Shown: positions 13,744 to 22,885 of the stretch, piece by piece
How positions within the stretch are numbered: the first letter of the stretch is position 1
Layout: the number at the start of each line of letters is the position of its first letter
Origin: UBA3871 sp041797745
Lineage (GTDB): Bacteria > Bacillota > Clostridia > Peptostreptococcales > Anaerovoracaceae
Direction: 5' to 3'
Assembly: GCA_041797745.1 (NCBI GenBank)
Contig: JBHBZU010000006.1
Location: forward strand, 1 to 24,280
Length of the DNA: 24,280 nucleotides
Translations under genes and position numbers: made by a program
Notes under the pieces: model-generated
Seen by the model: the letters and a program-made list of their open reading frames with translations, nothing else
Database searches by the model: none
Told to the model about the DNA's origin: nothing

Positions 13744-14442
13744 ATGTATGTAATCGCAGGCTTGGGTAACCCGGGGAAAAAATATGAAAACACTCCACAC
13801 AACATGGGATTTATTACGGTAGATCATATAGCTGAAAAGCTGGGAGTTAAAATAGACAAAATTAAATTCAAGGGGCTCATTGCTGAAACTAACTATGCAG
13901 GGTCTAAGGTTATACTCTTAAAACCTCAAACCTTTATGAACCTTTCAGGGCAGTCCATCAGAGAAATTATGAATTTCTATAAGCCGGATATTGAAAATCT
14001 CATAGTTATTTACGACGATATAGATATTGAAGTGGGCAAGCTCCGCGTTCGGAGCAAGGGCTCGGCAGGTTCCCATAACGGCATGAGAGACATCATATAT
14101 CAGCTTGGGGAAGATGGCTTCCCCCGCATAAGAGTAGGTATCAAGTCTTCGCGAAGTCAGAAAATGCAACTTAGAGACTACGTTACAGGAGACTTTGCCA
14201 AAGAGGATGTATCGCCTCTTGAAGAGGCAGTGGAGAAAGCGGCTCAGGCTGCCCTTTGCTTTATTGATGAGGGTATTGATAAAGCTATGAACAAGTACAA
14301 TGTGAAAAAAGAAAAGAAAGAAAAACCATCGGATAACAAAGAAGTATCATCGAAAAACCCACAAAAACCGAAAAAATCACAACAAAATGATTTAGAAACG
14401 GAAAATGAAAGTGTAATTTCAAGGGGAGAAAGAGATGAATAA
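13744..14442 (+). CDS. pth: Peptidyl-tRNA hydrolase with charged C-terminal tail
   Basis: Releases tRNA from prematurely dropped peptidyl-tRNA. 232 residues, start at ATG 13744 with GAGGG upstream. A longer frame from a GTG at 13693 runs through the prs terminator and is rejected. Catalytic set: N9 and GLGNPG near the start, H19 in NTPHNMGF (usual form NTRHNVGF), N66 in FMNLSG, D92 in YDDIDIE and N112 in GSHNGMRDI. The enzyme fold ends near residue 187; about 45 extra residues follow, rich in K, E, N, S and P and probably disordered. The stop overlaps the mfd start by 8 bases. fin, found between pth and mfd in Bacillus, is missing. Confidence 0.95.
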   Translation: MYVIAGLGNPGKKYENTPHNMGFITVDHIAEKLGVKIDKIKFKGLIAETNYAGSKVILLKPQTFMNLSGQSIREIMNFYKPDIENLIVIYDDIDIEVGKLRVRSKGSAGSHNGMRDIIYQLGEDGFPRIRVGIKSSRSQKMQLRDYVTGDFAKEDVSPLEEAVEKAAQAALCFIDEGIDKAMNKYNVKKEKKEKPSDNKEVSSKNPQKPKKSQQNDLETENESVISRGERDE

Positions 14443-17400
14443 AAAACCTATTGGTATAACGGGAATATCAGAGAGCAGGGTGGCGCCCATTGCCGCCCGT
14501 ATCATAGAAGAAAATCAAGGTCAGGTCCTAATAGTAGTTTCTTCGGCAACACGCGGGAGAAGACTGTCTGAGGACCTTGCTTTTTTTGTAAAAAAACCCA
14601 TATATGTACTGCCGGAAGAAGAGGGTATCTTCCTGCACTATGAGGCTCGCAGCAAGGAACAGCTTTTCGAGAGAATGAAGACCTTAAAGGCTTTGGAAAG
14701 CGGCGAAGAATGTATTGTCATTGTTCCTGCAACGGCAGCGGTAAGGAGACTTGCTCCCGCAGAGGCTTTCGCCGAAAGCTCCGTAAGAATTGAGATGGGC
14801 AAAGAAGCGGATTTTGAGAAAATCAAGACCGCTTTAGTTAAGATGGGATACGAAAGAGTGGGAATTATTGAGGGGCAGGGGCAATTTGCGGTGCGAGGTT
14901 CCATCCTCGATATTTTTGCGGCGGATGCTCAAGAACCTTATAGGGTAGAGCTCTTTGACACGGAAGTTGATTCCATAAGGAGTTTTGACCCTGACACTCA
15001 AAGATCAGTTGAGGCTTTGCAGAGCATTGAAGTATATCCGGCAGAGGCCATTATTATTGAGAGGGAAACCTTTGAAAAGGCGGCAGAAACCGTAGACAAG
15101 GAGTATACGAAATTTATTCGTAAGCTGGGAGCGGGTGAAACTGCTGAAAAGCTGGCGCAGCGCCGAAATGAACTGGTGGAGTATATTCGCAATGTCTCAA
15201 ATATTCAGCTTTTAGAAAACTATATCCATTATTTTTATCAAGACCTTTCTTTTATTTGGGATTATCTGGGTGATGGTTCAAGGATTATGGTAGACGATCC
15301 TGCGAGGGTTCATGAAGTTTTAGAGCTTCGGGATCGCGAGCTTTCCGACGATTTTCAGCTTTTGGTGGAAAAGGGGCAGGTAATCCCAAAGGATTTTGAA
15401 TTTTTTGCAGGGAAAAAAGAATTTAGTCATATCTATGAAAGAGAGGGAGTATATGTATTTACTCCGCTACCAAGGACTATAAAAGAAATTCCCATATATG
15501 ATGAGCTTCGTTCTGTTTCCGGCAAACAGACTCCTTTTTTTTCAGGCCATATGGAACTGTTGGAAAGCGAGCTCAAGAACTATGTGAAAAACGGTTACAG
15601 GGTAACGATTGCGTGTTCCACTGCCGACCGCCTCGCAAATATGAGGGATTATTTGGATAGACTTGGACTTTCAGGCAAAATCATACTGGCGGAGGGGAAG
15701 CTCTCTTCCGGAATAGAATATCCTGAGGAAAAACTGGTATGGATTAGCGACGGTGATATATTTTCAGAGAAAAGAATCAGAAAAAAATCGAAAAAGAAGT
15801 CGGGAAACCCTATTCGCAGCTTCGCAGATTTAAAAGTTGGGGATTTTGTGGTTCATGAAAACCACGGAATCGGTAAATTCATCGGAATCCAGCAAATTTC
15901 GGTGGAGGGGAAGCAAAAGGACTACATTAAGATTAAGTATGCAGGGCAGGATATGCTTTATGTGCCTGTGGAACAGATGGATATAGTTCAGAAGTATTCA
16001 GGTTCAGAAACTGCTGCACCCCGAATCAATAAGCTTTCAGGCGGAGAATGGAAAGCAACCAAAGCAAAGGCAAAGGCTGCCATAGCCAATATGGCAAAAG
16101 AATTATTGGCGCTTTCCGCAGCACGTCAGGCTGAAGCGGGATTTGCCTTTTCAAAGGATGGAGAATGGCAAAAGGAATTTGAAGAGAGCTTCCCATATGC
16201 GGAAACCGAGGATCAGCTTAGATGTATTGAAGAGATTAAAAAAGATATGGAAAACAGCAATGCCATGGACAGACTTCTCTGTGGCGATGTCGGTTACGGT
16301 AAGACGGAAGTCGCGGCAAGAGCGGTATTTAAGTGTGTAGCAGACGGTAAGCAGGCGGCAATTTTAGTACCGACCACACTTTTGGCAAACCAGCATTATT
16401 ATACACTAAAGGATCGTTTCGAACATTTTCCCTTTAAGGTGGATGTAATGTCACGCTTTAGATCAGAACGGCAGCAGGATGAAATAGCTACAAGAATTTC
16501 CAAAGGTGCGGTGGATGTGGTTATAGGAACCCACAGGCTTCTTTCAAAGGACATAAAATTTAAAGATTTAGGGCTTTTAGTGATTGACGAAGAACAGCGT
16601 TTCGGAGTTCAGCACAAGGAAGCAATTAAAATGCTTAAGAAAAATGTGGATGTACTGACACTGTCGGCTACGCCTATTCCAAGGACACTTCATATGTCCT
16701 TAACGGGAATTAAGAATATGTCGGTGCTTGAGGAACCGCCCAGCGAACGATTTCCTATTCAAACCTATGTTTTGGAACAAGAGGAACAGATTATCAGGGA
16801 AGTAATAGAAAGAGAACTTTCACGAGATGGTCAGGTGTATGTTCTTTTCAACAGAGTAAGAGGTATCAACAAAATTGCTTCCATGATTTCCGACTTGGTG
16901 AGCATGGCAAAGGTGTCCGTAGCACATGGGCAGATGAAAGAAAATGAATTAGAACAGATTATGGTGGATTTTATCAACGGGGAAAGCAATGTTTTAGTTT
17001 CCACTACCATAATTGAAACAGGTATTGATATTCCAAATGTAAACACCATTCTTATATTGGAAGCCGACAAATTGGGACTTTCCCAGCTTTATCAGCTTAG
17101 GGGAAGAGTAGGCAGGTCGAATAGAATAGCCTATGCCTATCTCATGTATAAAAAGGACGCTGTCCTAACTGAAATGGCTGAAAAGAGATTGCGTGCCATT
17201 AAAGAATTTACAGAGTTTGGTGCAGGCTTTAAGGTTGCCATGAGAGATTTGGAAATTCGAGGAGCGGGAAACTTACTTGGAACAGAGCAGCACGGTCATA
17301 TGGTCGATTTGGGATATGAACTTTATTGCAAACTGGTGGATGACGCAGTCAGAGCATTAAACGGCGAAATTGTAAACCCCGACAGAGAAGAAACCTCCGT

Positions 17401-17827
17401 TGAAATTCGAACCTCTGCTTTTATTCCGGATACTTATATATCGGACGAAGTCTTAAAACTCCAGATGTACAAGAAAATTGCGGCAATCACCTGTGAAGAG
17501 GATGAAGATGATGTTATAGAGGAAATGCTTGATCGTTTTGGGGATGTACCTGTTGAAACTCTTAACCTAACCAAGATTAGTCGCATTAAGTCTTTGGCGG
17601 AGAAGCTTTGCATTTCAAAGATTACTGAGGAGCAAAGCAGTCGCAGTGCCAAACTTATCTTCAACTTCGAGGCAAAAAATCCTTTAAAGCCTGAAAAACT
17701 GGCTATTATGATGGAAAAATACGGCTTAAGGGTTTTAGTGCACGGGGGAGTAAAGCCCTTTATTAAATATAACATTGAAAAAGACAAGCTGAAAGAGGCC
17801 ATAGAAGTCTTGGAAATCTTGATTTAA
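14435..17827 (+). CDS. mfd: Transcription-repair coupling factor Mfd
   Basis: DNA translocase that displaces RNA polymerase stalled at lesions and recruits UvrA. 1130 residues, complete. Order of domains: UvrB-like N-terminal region (about 1-350, with FAVRGSILDIF near 150), a basic linker (KKSKKKSG near 450), the RNA-polymerase-interacting domain (ADLKVGDFVVHENHGIGKFI from about 465), helicase lobes with Walker A LCGDVGYGKTE near 613, DEEQ near 718, LSATPIPRTLHMS and GRVGRSNR, and the C-terminal TRCF domain (about 970-1090). Translation is coupled to pth by an 8-base overlap, with AGGGGAG upstream. Downstream the usual spoVT is absent. Confidence 0.97.
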   Translation: MNKKPIGITGISESRVAPIAARIIEENQGQVLIVVSSATRGRRLSEDLAFFVKKPIYVLPEEEGIFLHYEARSKEQLFERMKTLKALESGEECIVIVPATAAVRRLAPAEAFAESSVRIEMGKEADFEKIKTALVKMGYERVGIIEGQGQFAVRGSILDIFAADAQEPYRVELFDTEVDSIRSFDPDTQRSVEALQSIEVYPAEAIIIERETFEKAAETVDKEYTKFIRKLGAGETAEKLAQRRNELVEYIRNVSNIQLLENYIHYFYQDLSFIWDYLGDGSRIMVDDPARVHEVLELRDRELSDDFQLLVEKGQVIPKDFEFFAGKKEFSHIYEREGVYVFTPLPRTIKEIPIYDELRSVSGKQTPFFSGHMELLESELKNYVKNGYRVTIACSTADRLANMRDYLDRLGLSGKIILAEGKLSSGIEYPEEKLVWISDGDIFSEKRIRKKSKKKSGNPIRSFADLKVGDFVVHENHGIGKFIGIQQISVEGKQKDYIKIKYAGQDMLYVPVEQMDIVQKYSGSETAAPRINKLSGGEWKATKAKAKAAIANMAKELLALSAARQAEAGFAFSKDGEWQKEFEESFPYAETEDQLRCIEEIKKDMENSNAMDRLLCGDVGYGKTEVAARAVFKCVADGKQAAILVPTTLLANQHYYTLKDRFEHFPFKVDVMSRFRSERQQDEIATRISKGAVDVVIGTHRLLSKDIKFKDLGLLVIDEEQRFGVQHKEAIKMLKKNVDVLTLSATPIPRTLHMSLTGIKNMSVLEEPPSERFPIQTYVLEQEEQIIREVIERELSRDGQVYVLFNRVRGINKIASMISDLVSMAKVSVAHGQMKENELEQIMVDFINGESNVLVSTTIIETGIDIPNVNTILILEADKLGLSQLYQLRGRVGRSNRIAYAYLMYKKDAVLTEMAEKRLRAIKEFTEFGAGFKVAMRDLEIRGAGNLLGTEQHGHMVDLGYELYCKLVDDAVRALNGEIVNPDREETSVEIRTSAFIPDTYISDEVLKLQMYKKIAAITCEEDEDDVIEEMLDRFGDVPVETLNLTKISRIKSLAEKLCISKITEEQSSRSAKLIFNFEAKNPLKPEKLAIMMEKYGLRVLVHGGVKPFIKYNIEKDKLKEAIEVLEILI

Positions 17828-17953
17828 GTCGGGATTTATTATATATTGTTAATGGAAATGTTATTAAGTGGAAAAAAACTGTTTTCCCTGTTTTGCTAAG
17901 ACAGCAGGAAGCCTTAGCTAATATAGAACTTATTAAAGGTGCGAGGTATAGAA

Positions 17954-19240
17954 ATGTTATTTAAGAACATCACTATTATGGATGAAAATTTCCGGATTAA
18001 AGAAAATATGTATGTAGGTGTAAAAGCTTCTAAAATCGCTTACATTGGAGAGAATATTCCAAAGGAAGATTTCGGTGAAGTGTATGAGGGAAAGGATCGT
18101 CTCCTTATGAGCGGCTTTTACAACGCCCATTCCCATTCACCTATGAGCCTTATGAGAGGTTATGGTGAAAACCTGAATCTTCAGGACTGGCTTAATCAGA
18201 AGATATTTCCTTTTGAAGAGCATTTAGACTCAAATGCAGTATACTGGGGTACTCTTTTGGACCTTGCGGAAGCAACACGTTTTGGCGTAGTTTCCACTTC
18301 TGATATGTACTATTTCTGTCCCGACATGGCAAAGGCTTATATGGACATGGGAGCAAAGGGCAATATCAGCCGTTCGATTGCGGCTTTTAGCGATGAGCCC
18401 CTGTTTGAAACTACTCGCGGCAGGGAATGTATAGAATTTTATGAAAGCTGGAACGGTGCGGGAGAGGGTCGCATTATTGCGGACATGTCTCTTCATGCGG
18501 AGTATACATCAGTGCCAAGTGCTGTAAAGGAGCTGGCGGAATACACCAAGGAAATTGGTGCCAATATGCAAGTTCACGTTTCCGAAACAAGAGCGGAACA
18601 TGAAGAATGTATTATTCGACATGGAAAGACTCCGGCTGCATATCTTGCGGACTTGGGACTCTTTGATACCTCTGCGACAGCGGCTCACTGCGTATGGGCT
18701 ACTTCTGAGGATATGGACATATTTAAGGAAAAGAATGTAACCGTTGCTACCAACGCAGTGTCCAATTTAAAGCTTGCCAGCGGGGTTTGCAATGTTCCGG
18801 AACTTATGAAACGCGGTATAAATGTTGCCATAGGAACGGACAGCGTAGCTAGCAACAATAACCACAATATCTTGGGTGAGCTTAAGTCTTTCGCAATTAC
18901 GCAGAAGATGTATTGGAAAGACCCTACCCTCATTACTCCTAAAGAGGCTTTCTATGCAGCAACACGTGCTGGTGCGTTGGCACAGGGGCGTAAGGACTGC
19001 GGCCTTTTAAAAGTGGGGAATCGTGCAGATATTATTGCTATAGACTTGTCTTGGCCAAACCTTTATCCTGTTCATGACCTTACAAACAATCTTCTATTCT
19101 CAAGCTGTGGCGGTGAGATTTGCATGACTATGGTGGATGGTAAGGTGCTTTACAAGGATGGTGAATTTACTACCATTGATATAGAAAAAGTTAAGTTTGA
19201 GGCTGATAAGGTAAGAAAAAAGATTCTGTCAGCGCTCTAA
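17954..19240 (+). CDS. MTA/SAH-deaminase-like amidohydrolase
   Basis: Metal-dependent amidohydrolase, most like 5'-methylthioadenosine/S-adenosylhomocysteine deaminase (MtaD), which converts these SAM by-products to inosine forms. 428 residues from ATG 17954, with GAGGT 7 bases upstream; the GTG at 17939 adds five residues before the ribosome site. Metal and substrate residues: H59 and H61 in NAHSHSP, H181 in LHAEYTSVP, H208 and E211 in VHVSETRAE, H245 in AAHCVW and D296 in GTDSVASNNN. H181-H208-E211 and H245-D296 spacings match the Thermotoga TM0936 enzyme. Guanine or other aminohydrolase activity cannot be excluded. It sits between mfd and the flippase, where related genomes carry spoVT. 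Confidence 0.85.
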   Translation: MLFKNITIMDENFRIKENMYVGVKASKIAYIGENIPKEDFGEVYEGKDRLLMSGFYNAHSHSPMSLMRGYGENLNLQDWLNQKIFPFEEHLDSNAVYWGTLLDLAEATRFGVVSTSDMYYFCPDMAKAYMDMGAKGNISRSIAAFSDEPLFETTRGRECIEFYESWNGAGEGRIIADMSLHAEYTSVPSAVKELAEYTKEIGANMQVHVSETRAEHEECIIRHGKTPAAYLADLGLFDTSATAAHCVWATSEDMDIFKEKNVTVATNAVSNLKLASGVCNVPELMKRGINVAIGTDSVASNNNHNILGELKSFAITQKMYWKDPTLITPKEAFYAATRAGALAQGRKDCGLLKVGNRADIIAIDLSWPNLYPVHDLTNNLLFSSCGGEICMTMVDGKVLYKDGEFTTIDIEKVKFEADKVRKKILSAL

Positions 19241-19249
19241 GAGGAAAAA

Positions 19250-20854
19250 ATGTCAAAAAAATCTTTTGTTCAAGGTGCAGCTGTATTAGCGGTTGCAGGT
19301 ATTATTATTAAACTCTTGGGGGCGTGTTTCCGCATTCCCTTAGGAAACATGATAGGTGATGAGGGTATGGCGTACTATCAGGCGGCATACCCTGTGTATG
19401 TGTTATTTTTAACCTTGGCAACAGCAGGTATTCCCACAGCAATTTCCAGAATGGTTTCGGAAAGAATTGCGGTGGGTAACCATGCGGAAGCCCATAGGGT
19501 TTTTAAAATATCTTTCTTGTTGCTTGCGGGTATAGGTGCGGCTTCCTTTATCTTTTGCTTCTTCGGAGCGGAGATGATTGTAAACAGTATCGGAATGCCG
19601 GATGCTGTGCATGCCATGAGAGCGGTAGCCTGTGCATTGGTTTTGGTTCCCACAATGGCAGCCTTTAGAGGTTACTTTCAGGGACAGCGGGACATGAAAC
19701 CCACTGCGGTTTCGCAGGTGGCTGAACAGGCTTTCCGAGTTGGTCTCGGACTGGCGCTGGCTTACATCTTTTTGGCTAAAGGCGTGGAGTATGCGGCGGC
19801 AGGCGCATCTTTCGGTGCAGCGGCAGGTGCCATCGGTGGACTTTTAGCAATACTGTTTATTTATTATCGGCGCAGAGAAGCGAACCGTGCTGTTATTGAA
19901 GAAAGTCGCCGAAGCTTTCAGGATAAAGAGAAAGCTTCTTCTGTTTTATGGAAGATATTCGTTATAGCCGTTCCGATTACCATCGGTGCAGCTATTATGC
20001 CAATCATGAATTCCATAGACGCGGCAATGGTTGTAAGGCGACTTCAAGCTACGGGCTGGTCGTATTTGGAAGCGAAGAAACTGTATGGACAGCTTACAGG
20101 CTTTGCGGGTTCCTTTATCAACTTCCCGCAGGTATTGACTCAGGCGGTTGCAATGAGTATTGTGCCGGCAGTGGCGGCTTCGTATAAACTTAAAGACTAT
20201 TTGACGCTTCGCAAGGATATTCAGGTAGGGCTTCGGATTTCCATAGCGGTAGGTATGCCTTGCGCCTTTGGACTGATGTGTATGTCAAAGCCCATATTGC
20301 TGTTGCTGTATCCTCTGCAAAAGGATAGTGCAATGGGGGCGGCAGACTGTCTTTCCATTCTTGCTTTCGGCGTTATCTTCCTGTCAACCATTCAGACTCT
20401 CACCGGCATACTTCAGGGAATCGGCAAGCAGATGATACCGGTAAGAAATCTATTCATAGGGGCATTAGCCAAAATAGTTGTAACCTACAGCCTAACGGGA
20501 GTACATTCCATAAATGCAAAAGGTGCGGCCCTTGGAACCATTGCTGCCTATGTAATTGCAGCAGTGCTTGACATCTATGCCGTAAAGAAATATACGGGAA
20601 CAGACTTTGACCTTATAAAGACTTACTTAAAACCGCTGCTTTCCAGCGTGATTATGTCTGTGGTTGCCATGGGTTCATATAGACTGCTGGTGGGCTTTAT
20701 AGGAAACAGCTTGGCTTGCCTTATTGCTGTGGGTCTAGCTGCCATGACATACAGTATTTTGCTTTTCGTAACCAAGACTATTACAAGAGATGAGGTTATT
20801 AATTTGCCAAAGGGTCAAAAGCTGGTGAAAATTGTTGACAAGCTTGTCAGATAG
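19250..20854 (+). CDS. SpoVB/MurJ-like polysaccharide or lipid II flippase
   Basis: Polytopic membrane protein of the MATE/MVF-like polysaccharide transporter group; the Bacillus homologue at this position is the SpoVB-like YabM. 534 residues with about 14 hydrophobic segments. The N-terminus (FVQGAAVLAVAGIIIKLLGA, 5-24) and the following segment RIPLGNMIGDEGMAYYQAAY are typical of the family, as is LATAGIPTAISRMVSE. AGAGGAAAA precedes the ATG. Substrate is likely an undecaprenyl-linked precursor such as lipid II; this is inferred from family. With most sporulation genes missing nearby, a vegetative wall role is more likely than a spore-cortex role. Confidence 0.88.
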   Translation: MSKKSFVQGAAVLAVAGIIIKLLGACFRIPLGNMIGDEGMAYYQAAYPVYVLFLTLATAGIPTAISRMVSERIAVGNHAEAHRVFKISFLLLAGIGAASFIFCFFGAEMIVNSIGMPDAVHAMRAVACALVLVPTMAAFRGYFQGQRDMKPTAVSQVAEQAFRVGLGLALAYIFLAKGVEYAAAGASFGAAAGAIGGLLAILFIYYRRREANRAVIEESRRSFQDKEKASSVLWKIFVIAVPITIGAAIMPIMNSIDAAMVVRRLQATGWSYLEAKKLYGQLTGFAGSFINFPQVLTQAVAMSIVPAVAASYKLKDYLTLRKDIQVGLRISIAVGMPCAFGLMCMSKPILLLLYPLQKDSAMGAADCLSILAFGVIFLSTIQTLTGILQGIGKQMIPVRNLFIGALAKIVVTYSLTGVHSINAKGAALGTIAAYVIAAVLDIYAVKKYTGTDFDLIKTYLKPLLSSVIMSVVAMGSYRLLVGFIGNSLACLIAVGLAAMTYSILLFVTKTITRDEVINLPKGQKLVKIVDKLVR

Positions 20855-20862
20855 GAGTGATT

Positions 20863-21693
20863 ATGGCAGAGGAAATGAAATACCCAAAATTAAGGGAGAC
20901 AGCTGTTACTGATGAGGCTGCAATCAGACGGCTAATTGATATTATCGAAGTTTTACGTCGTCAATGTCCTTGGGACAAGGTTCAGACTCACGAATCTTTG
21001 AGAGGCTGTATGCTGGGAGAGGCTTATGAAGTGGCGGATGCCATAGACAGCAGTGACATGGAAAATCTCAAAGAAGAGCTGGGAGATGTGATGTTACAGG
21101 TGATTTTTCATGCTTCTTTGACTAAAGAGGCTAACAAGTTTGCACTTGTTGACATAATTAATGAAGAATGTGAGAAGATGATAAGACGTCACCCTCATAT
21201 TTTTTCGACAGAAAACGCAAAAGATATTGACAAAGTCCTTGAAAAATGGGAAAATGTCAAAAGGAAAGAGAAAGGACAGACTACTCAGGCACAGCGCTTG
21301 GATGCAGTACCTAAAGCATTGCCTGCGTTAACACGCAGTTTTAAGCTTCAGGCTAGGGCAGCAGAAGTCGGATTTGACTGGGACGATGTGTCCGGAGCTT
21401 TCTCAAAAATTAAAGAAGAGACTGAAGCGCTTATTCTTGCTTGTGGAAACAGTAATCGTATGGCAATTACGGAAGAACTGGGAGATTTGTTGTTCTCAGT
21501 GGTAAACGTCGCCAGATTTCTCGAAGTGGATCCGGAGTATGCATTAACTCTTACATCAAACAAATTCTTAAGAAGATTTAGATACGTAGAAACTAAAGCT
21601 TTAGAGAGTGGACGTCATCTAAAAGATATGACGCTTGGCGAGATGGACGTTCTGTGGGATGAAGCGAAAGCAAAGGAGCAGGGCGGTCTCTGA
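20863..21693 (+). CDS. mazG: Nucleoside triphosphate pyrophosphohydrolase MazG
   Basis: Hydrolyses NTPs and modified dNTPs to monophosphates, a house-cleaning enzyme. 276 residues from ATG 20863 (AGGAG 5 bases upstream, overlapping the flippase stop); a GTG at 20857 is less likely. Two MazG domains: the first with CPWDKVQTHESL (about 36-47), GEAYEVADAID and EELGDVMLQVIFHA; the second with KIKEETEAL and EELGDLLFSVVNVARFL, ending KFLRRFRYVE. The first domain reads LGEAYE where EExxE is usual, so the first Glu is Gly; the second domain keeps EETE and EELGD. The N-terminal methylase domain of Bacillus YabN is absent. Confidence 0.95.
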   Translation: MAEEMKYPKLRETAVTDEAAIRRLIDIIEVLRRQCPWDKVQTHESLRGCMLGEAYEVADAIDSSDMENLKEELGDVMLQVIFHASLTKEANKFALVDIINEECEKMIRRHPHIFSTENAKDIDKVLEKWENVKRKEKGQTTQAQRLDAVPKALPALTRSFKLQARAAEVGFDWDDVSGAFSKIKEETEALILACGNSNRMAITEELGDLLFSVVNVARFLEVDPEYALTLTSNKFLRRFRYVETKALESGRHLKDMTLGEMDVLWDEAKAKEQGGL

Positions 21694-21738
21694 ATAAGGT
21701 ATTAATTAAGTCTATTATTATTTAAGGAGGATTTATTC

Positions 21739-22017
21739 ATGAATAAGGCTGAATTAGTTGCTGCAGTTGCAGAAAAGACAGGTTTTACTAAGAAGGACGC
21801 TGAACAGGCAGTTAACGCTTTCGTTGCTGCTGTTGAAGGTGCACTCGTAAAGGGTGACAAGGTTCAGTTAATCGGATTCGGAACATTCGAGACTAGAGAG
21901 AGAAAGGCTCGTCAGGGCCGTAACCCTCGTAAGCCTGGCGAAGTTATCAGCATCCCAGCATCCAAGGCTCCTGTATTCAAGGCTGGAAAAGCTTTAAAGG
22001 ACGCTGTAAATAAGTAA
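21739..22017 (+). CDS. hup: HU-family DNA-binding protein
   Basis: Small histone-like protein that bends and compacts DNA. 92 residues, normal length: helical dimerisation part MNKAELVAAVAEKTGFTKKD (1-20), then beta arm with GFGTFETRERKARQGRNP (about 48-65), including the conserved RNP at the arm tip, and the C-terminal helix KAGKALKDAVN. A very strong AAGGAGG precedes the ATG and a perfect terminator follows, consistent with high expression. The position between mazG and rqcP is the usual one. Confidence 0.97.
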   Translation: MNKAELVAAVAEKTGFTKKDAEQAVNAFVAAVEGALVKGDKVQLIGFGTFETRERKARQGRNPRKPGEVISIPASKAPVFKAGKALKDAVNK

Positions 22018-22035
22018 TTAGATTTACAAACCCTT

Positions 22036-22061
22036 AGGAGTAGCATAGCTACTCCTTTTTT
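22036..22061 (+). terminator. Terminator after hup
   Basis: AGGAGTAGC, loop ATA, GCTACTCCT, then TTTTT. Perfect 9-pair stem (22036-22056). Confidence 0.92.
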
Positions 22062-22153
22062 CTTTGTAAAAGAAAGGTATAGGGGATAAAGATTGGGTAA
22101 AGCTTATCTAAATAATAGAAAGCTTGGGCAAACAAAAGAAAGGTGTATGTAAA

Positions 22154-22396
22154 ATGAGAGTAGATAAATTTCTAAAAAATTCAAGATTAATAAAGCGCCG
22201 CACCATTGCCAAGGAAGCCTGCGACACAGACAGAGTGTTTATAAATGACAAAGTGGCTAAGGCGGGAACAGAGGTAAAGGTTGGAGACATCATCCAAATA
22301 AATTTCGGTAACAGTTCTATTCGCGCCAGAGTTTTGGCATTGACCGAGTCATGCAGAAAAGAAGACGCGGTCAATATGTATGAAATTGTGGAATAG
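22154..22396 (+). CDS. rqcP: S4-domain ribosome quality control factor RqcP
   Basis: RqcP (YabO, Hsp15-like) binds stalled 50S subunits and works with RqcH in poly-alanine tailing of blocked nascent chains. 80 residues from ATG 22154, with AAGGTG 8 bases upstream; the frame from 22124 adds ten residues without a ribosome site. The S4 fold is clear: MRVDKFLKNSRLIKRRTIAK (1-20), a central DRVFINDKVAKAGTEVKVGD and a terminal EIVE. In related genomes yabP, yabQ and divIC follow; here they are absent or decayed. Confidence 0.92.
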   Translation: MRVDKFLKNSRLIKRRTIAKEACDTDRVFINDKVAKAGTEVKVGDIIQINFGNSSIRARVLALTESCRKEDAVNMYEIVE

Positions 22397-22885
22397 AAAA
22401 CAGGGAGGATTGCAGACTGTTGCAGACTGTTTTTCATAAAAGCCTTGCGAAATGGTGGGATAACTGTTATACCGAATATGAAAATATAAACTAGCGCATA
22501 AAAATCACTTTTAAGTGGCGTTTACAATTATTGTTTCTAATGGTTTTATTGAATATCTCGACGCTGAACTGCTGTCAAGCAGCTAGGATAAGACTTTTTA
22601 CTTCTTGGCGGAAGAGCCGCGCTTTTAGTTTATGAAAACAGCCTACACATCCTTGAAGTAAATTACAGTCTTGAGGTTATAAAGTCAATAGTAACATATA
22701 TGATACCGCAGATTTTGTTTCTTTGTTTTTGCTACTTAAAAATGCCCGTGAAAAGAATAAACTAAAAAACTTTATAGGATAGTGAGGGCTTTGCAGACGA
22801 GATATTGTGTGCAGAAAGTGGGTTTCGTTATACCATTATAAAGCGTTTGCTAATATTCGATGTAAAAGGTAGAAAGGCAATTAAG
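22397..22885. other. Gene-free stretch after rqcP
   Basis: No intact gene is visible. The stretch starts with a perfect tandem 10-base repeat (TTGCAGACTG at 22410-22419 and 22420-22429), contains small stems such as CTGCT-gtca-AGCAG near 22569-22582, and includes the yabP-like remnant. All frames are broken by stops. Confidence 0.6.
22503..22765 (+). pseudogene. Possible decayed yabP (perhaps running into yabQ)
   Basis: YabP is a spore-coat-associated protein usually encoded directly after rqcP. Here the frame is broken by several stops, but pieces fit the YabP/YqfC pattern. After KIT and a one-base shift comes LSGVYNY, like the family ItGV motif. After further stops, 57 open codons (22592-22762) read FLLLGGRAALLVYENSLHI, like the family pattern with a strand, a G-x-L-x-I strand and a G-x-x-LHI element, followed by LEVNYSLEV. 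The spacing between the pieces is about ten codons longer than in intact YabP. The match is by eye and could be chance; the conserved position is the main support. Confidence 0.32.

Noticed and set aside
17870..17887. Terminator after mfd (GGAAAA...TTTTCC)
   Set aside because: Weak A/T stem with only two G-C pairs and no clean T run.
19948..20187. 79-codon plus-strand frame inside the flippase gene
   Set aside because: Shadow in another register of a clear membrane protein; no ribosome site.
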